This document shows positions 63,688 through 64,000 of a stretch of 64,000 bases of DNA, one piece after another. This stretch comes from Massilibacillus massiliensis (GTDB lineage: Bacteria; Bacillota; Negativicutes; FLKF01), in contig NZ_LT575483.1 in the NCBI RefSeq assembly GCF_900086705.1, forward strand, positions 2,919,516-2,983,515, in the 5' to 3' direction. The notes beneath the pieces were generated by a model. That model made no database searches and had not been told where the DNA came from. It saw only the letters and a list, made by a program, of their open reading frames with translations. A program made the translations under genes and the position numbers. Within the stretch, counting starts at the first letter, position 1. Each line of letters begins with the position of its first letter.

Positions 63688-64000
63688 ATGCTGGAAGATT
63701 TAAAGAAAATCGTTTTCGAGGCCAATGAGTTGCTGCCGAAATACAAGATGGTAACATTTACGTGGGGGAATGTATCGGGAATTGATCGAGAAAGAAAACT
63801 TATGGTGATAAAGCCCTCTGGAATAGACTATGAAAAGATGAAAGTAGACGATATGGTCGTCGTGGACATGGAAGGAAATGTGATCGAAGGTGCGTATAAT
63901 CCATCGTCTGATACGGACACGCATATTGCGCTGTATAAAGCATGTCCGGAAATAGGCGGAATTGTACATACGCATTCGCGTTATGCAACGGCATGGGCGC
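63688..64000 (+). CDS. araD: L-ribulose-5-phosphate 4-epimerase (partial, cut by window end)
   Basis: The first 104 codons of a class II aldolase-family protein of the AraD group. It starts [18 protein letters not shown] and has [38 protein letters not shown] and [12 protein letters not shown], all diagnostic for AraD/UlaF/SgbE epimerases. It interconverts L-ribulose-5-phosphate and D-xylulose-5-phosphate, feeding the transketolase encoded nearby. AGGAGG lies before the ATG. The C-terminal half is outside the window. Confidence 0.93.
   Translation, partial: MLEDLKKIVFEANELLPKYKMVTFTWGNVSGIDRERKLMVIKPSGIDYEKMKVDDMVVVDMEGNVIEGAYNPSSDTDTHIALYKACPEIGGIVHTHSRYATAWA

Overview
The window comes from an A+T-rich (about 60 % by eye), anaerobic, nitrogen-fixing Firmicute. 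The gene set suggests a Negativicutes/Sporomusaceae-type organism: secA-prfB-csaB-ftsEX-ctpA-uvrBA housekeeping genes, a clostridial-type nif cluster (nifI1/nifI2 inside the operon, fused nifN-nifB, split nifV), sigma-54 LevR-type sugar control and a flagellar-associated YjfB protein. This taxonomic placement is an inference from gene content, not from a marker tree.

Layout. 1-5.0 kb: a YjfB protein, a probable structured non-coding RNA, a zinc-ribbon protein and a polar amino acid ABC transporter. The transporter locus is interrupted by a 1410-bp ISL3-family insertion sequence that sits inside a terminator hairpin. 5-11.4 kb: cold-shock protein, long-form HPF, an MFS transporter behind a structured leader, secA, and prfB with its programmed +1 frameshift. 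11.5-21.1 kb: envelope and division genes (DUF2993, DUF5693, csaB, YitT, an M50 protease, ftsE-ftsX, an EnvC-like M23 protein, ctpA). 21.1-21.8 kb: a gene-free block of palindromes, including a 143-bp imperfect palindrome and a repeat that recurs at 59.2 kb. 21.8-28.2 kb: uvrB-uvrA, then a second ISL3 copy placed directly behind the uvrA terminator.

28.3-42.5 kb is the nitrogen-fixation island. On the minus strand lie a MORN-like repeat protein with a C-terminal cysteine cluster and an AnfO-family protein. Divergent from them run nifH-nifI1-nifI2-nifD-nifK, a strong hairpin, nifE-nifN/B-nifV(omega)-nifV(alpha), then molybdate-binding modA and a Mop/molbindin gene. The nifH leader holds a strong promoter followed by a 13-bp terminator hairpin with a competing upstream hairpin, which suggests transcription attenuation. 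A compact unit at 42.24-42.45 kb (promoter, hairpin, 28-codon ORF with a near-perfect Shine-Dalgarno, terminator) has no assigned function.

42.5-50.2 kb: biotin carboxylase, uvrC, a PHP phosphoesterase, a small hypothetical protein, a chemoreceptor and a secreted acetolactate decarboxylase. 50.5-58.5 kb is a catabolic locus: a LevR-type sigma-54 activator divergent from a perfect -24/-12 promoter with three upstream TATGCACT boxes, driving a galactitol-type PTS (IIA, IIB, IIC), a class II aldolase and separate DhaK and DhaL proteins. The implied route is uptake and phosphorylation of an unidentified sugar or polyol, retro-aldol cleavage, and phosphorylation of a ketone such as dihydroxyacetone. 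58.7-64 kb: a TPR lipoprotein-like/secreted protein, transketolase, a tetR-SDR pair and the start of araD, cut by the window edge.

No rRNA, tRNA, CRISPR array or prophage was recognised.
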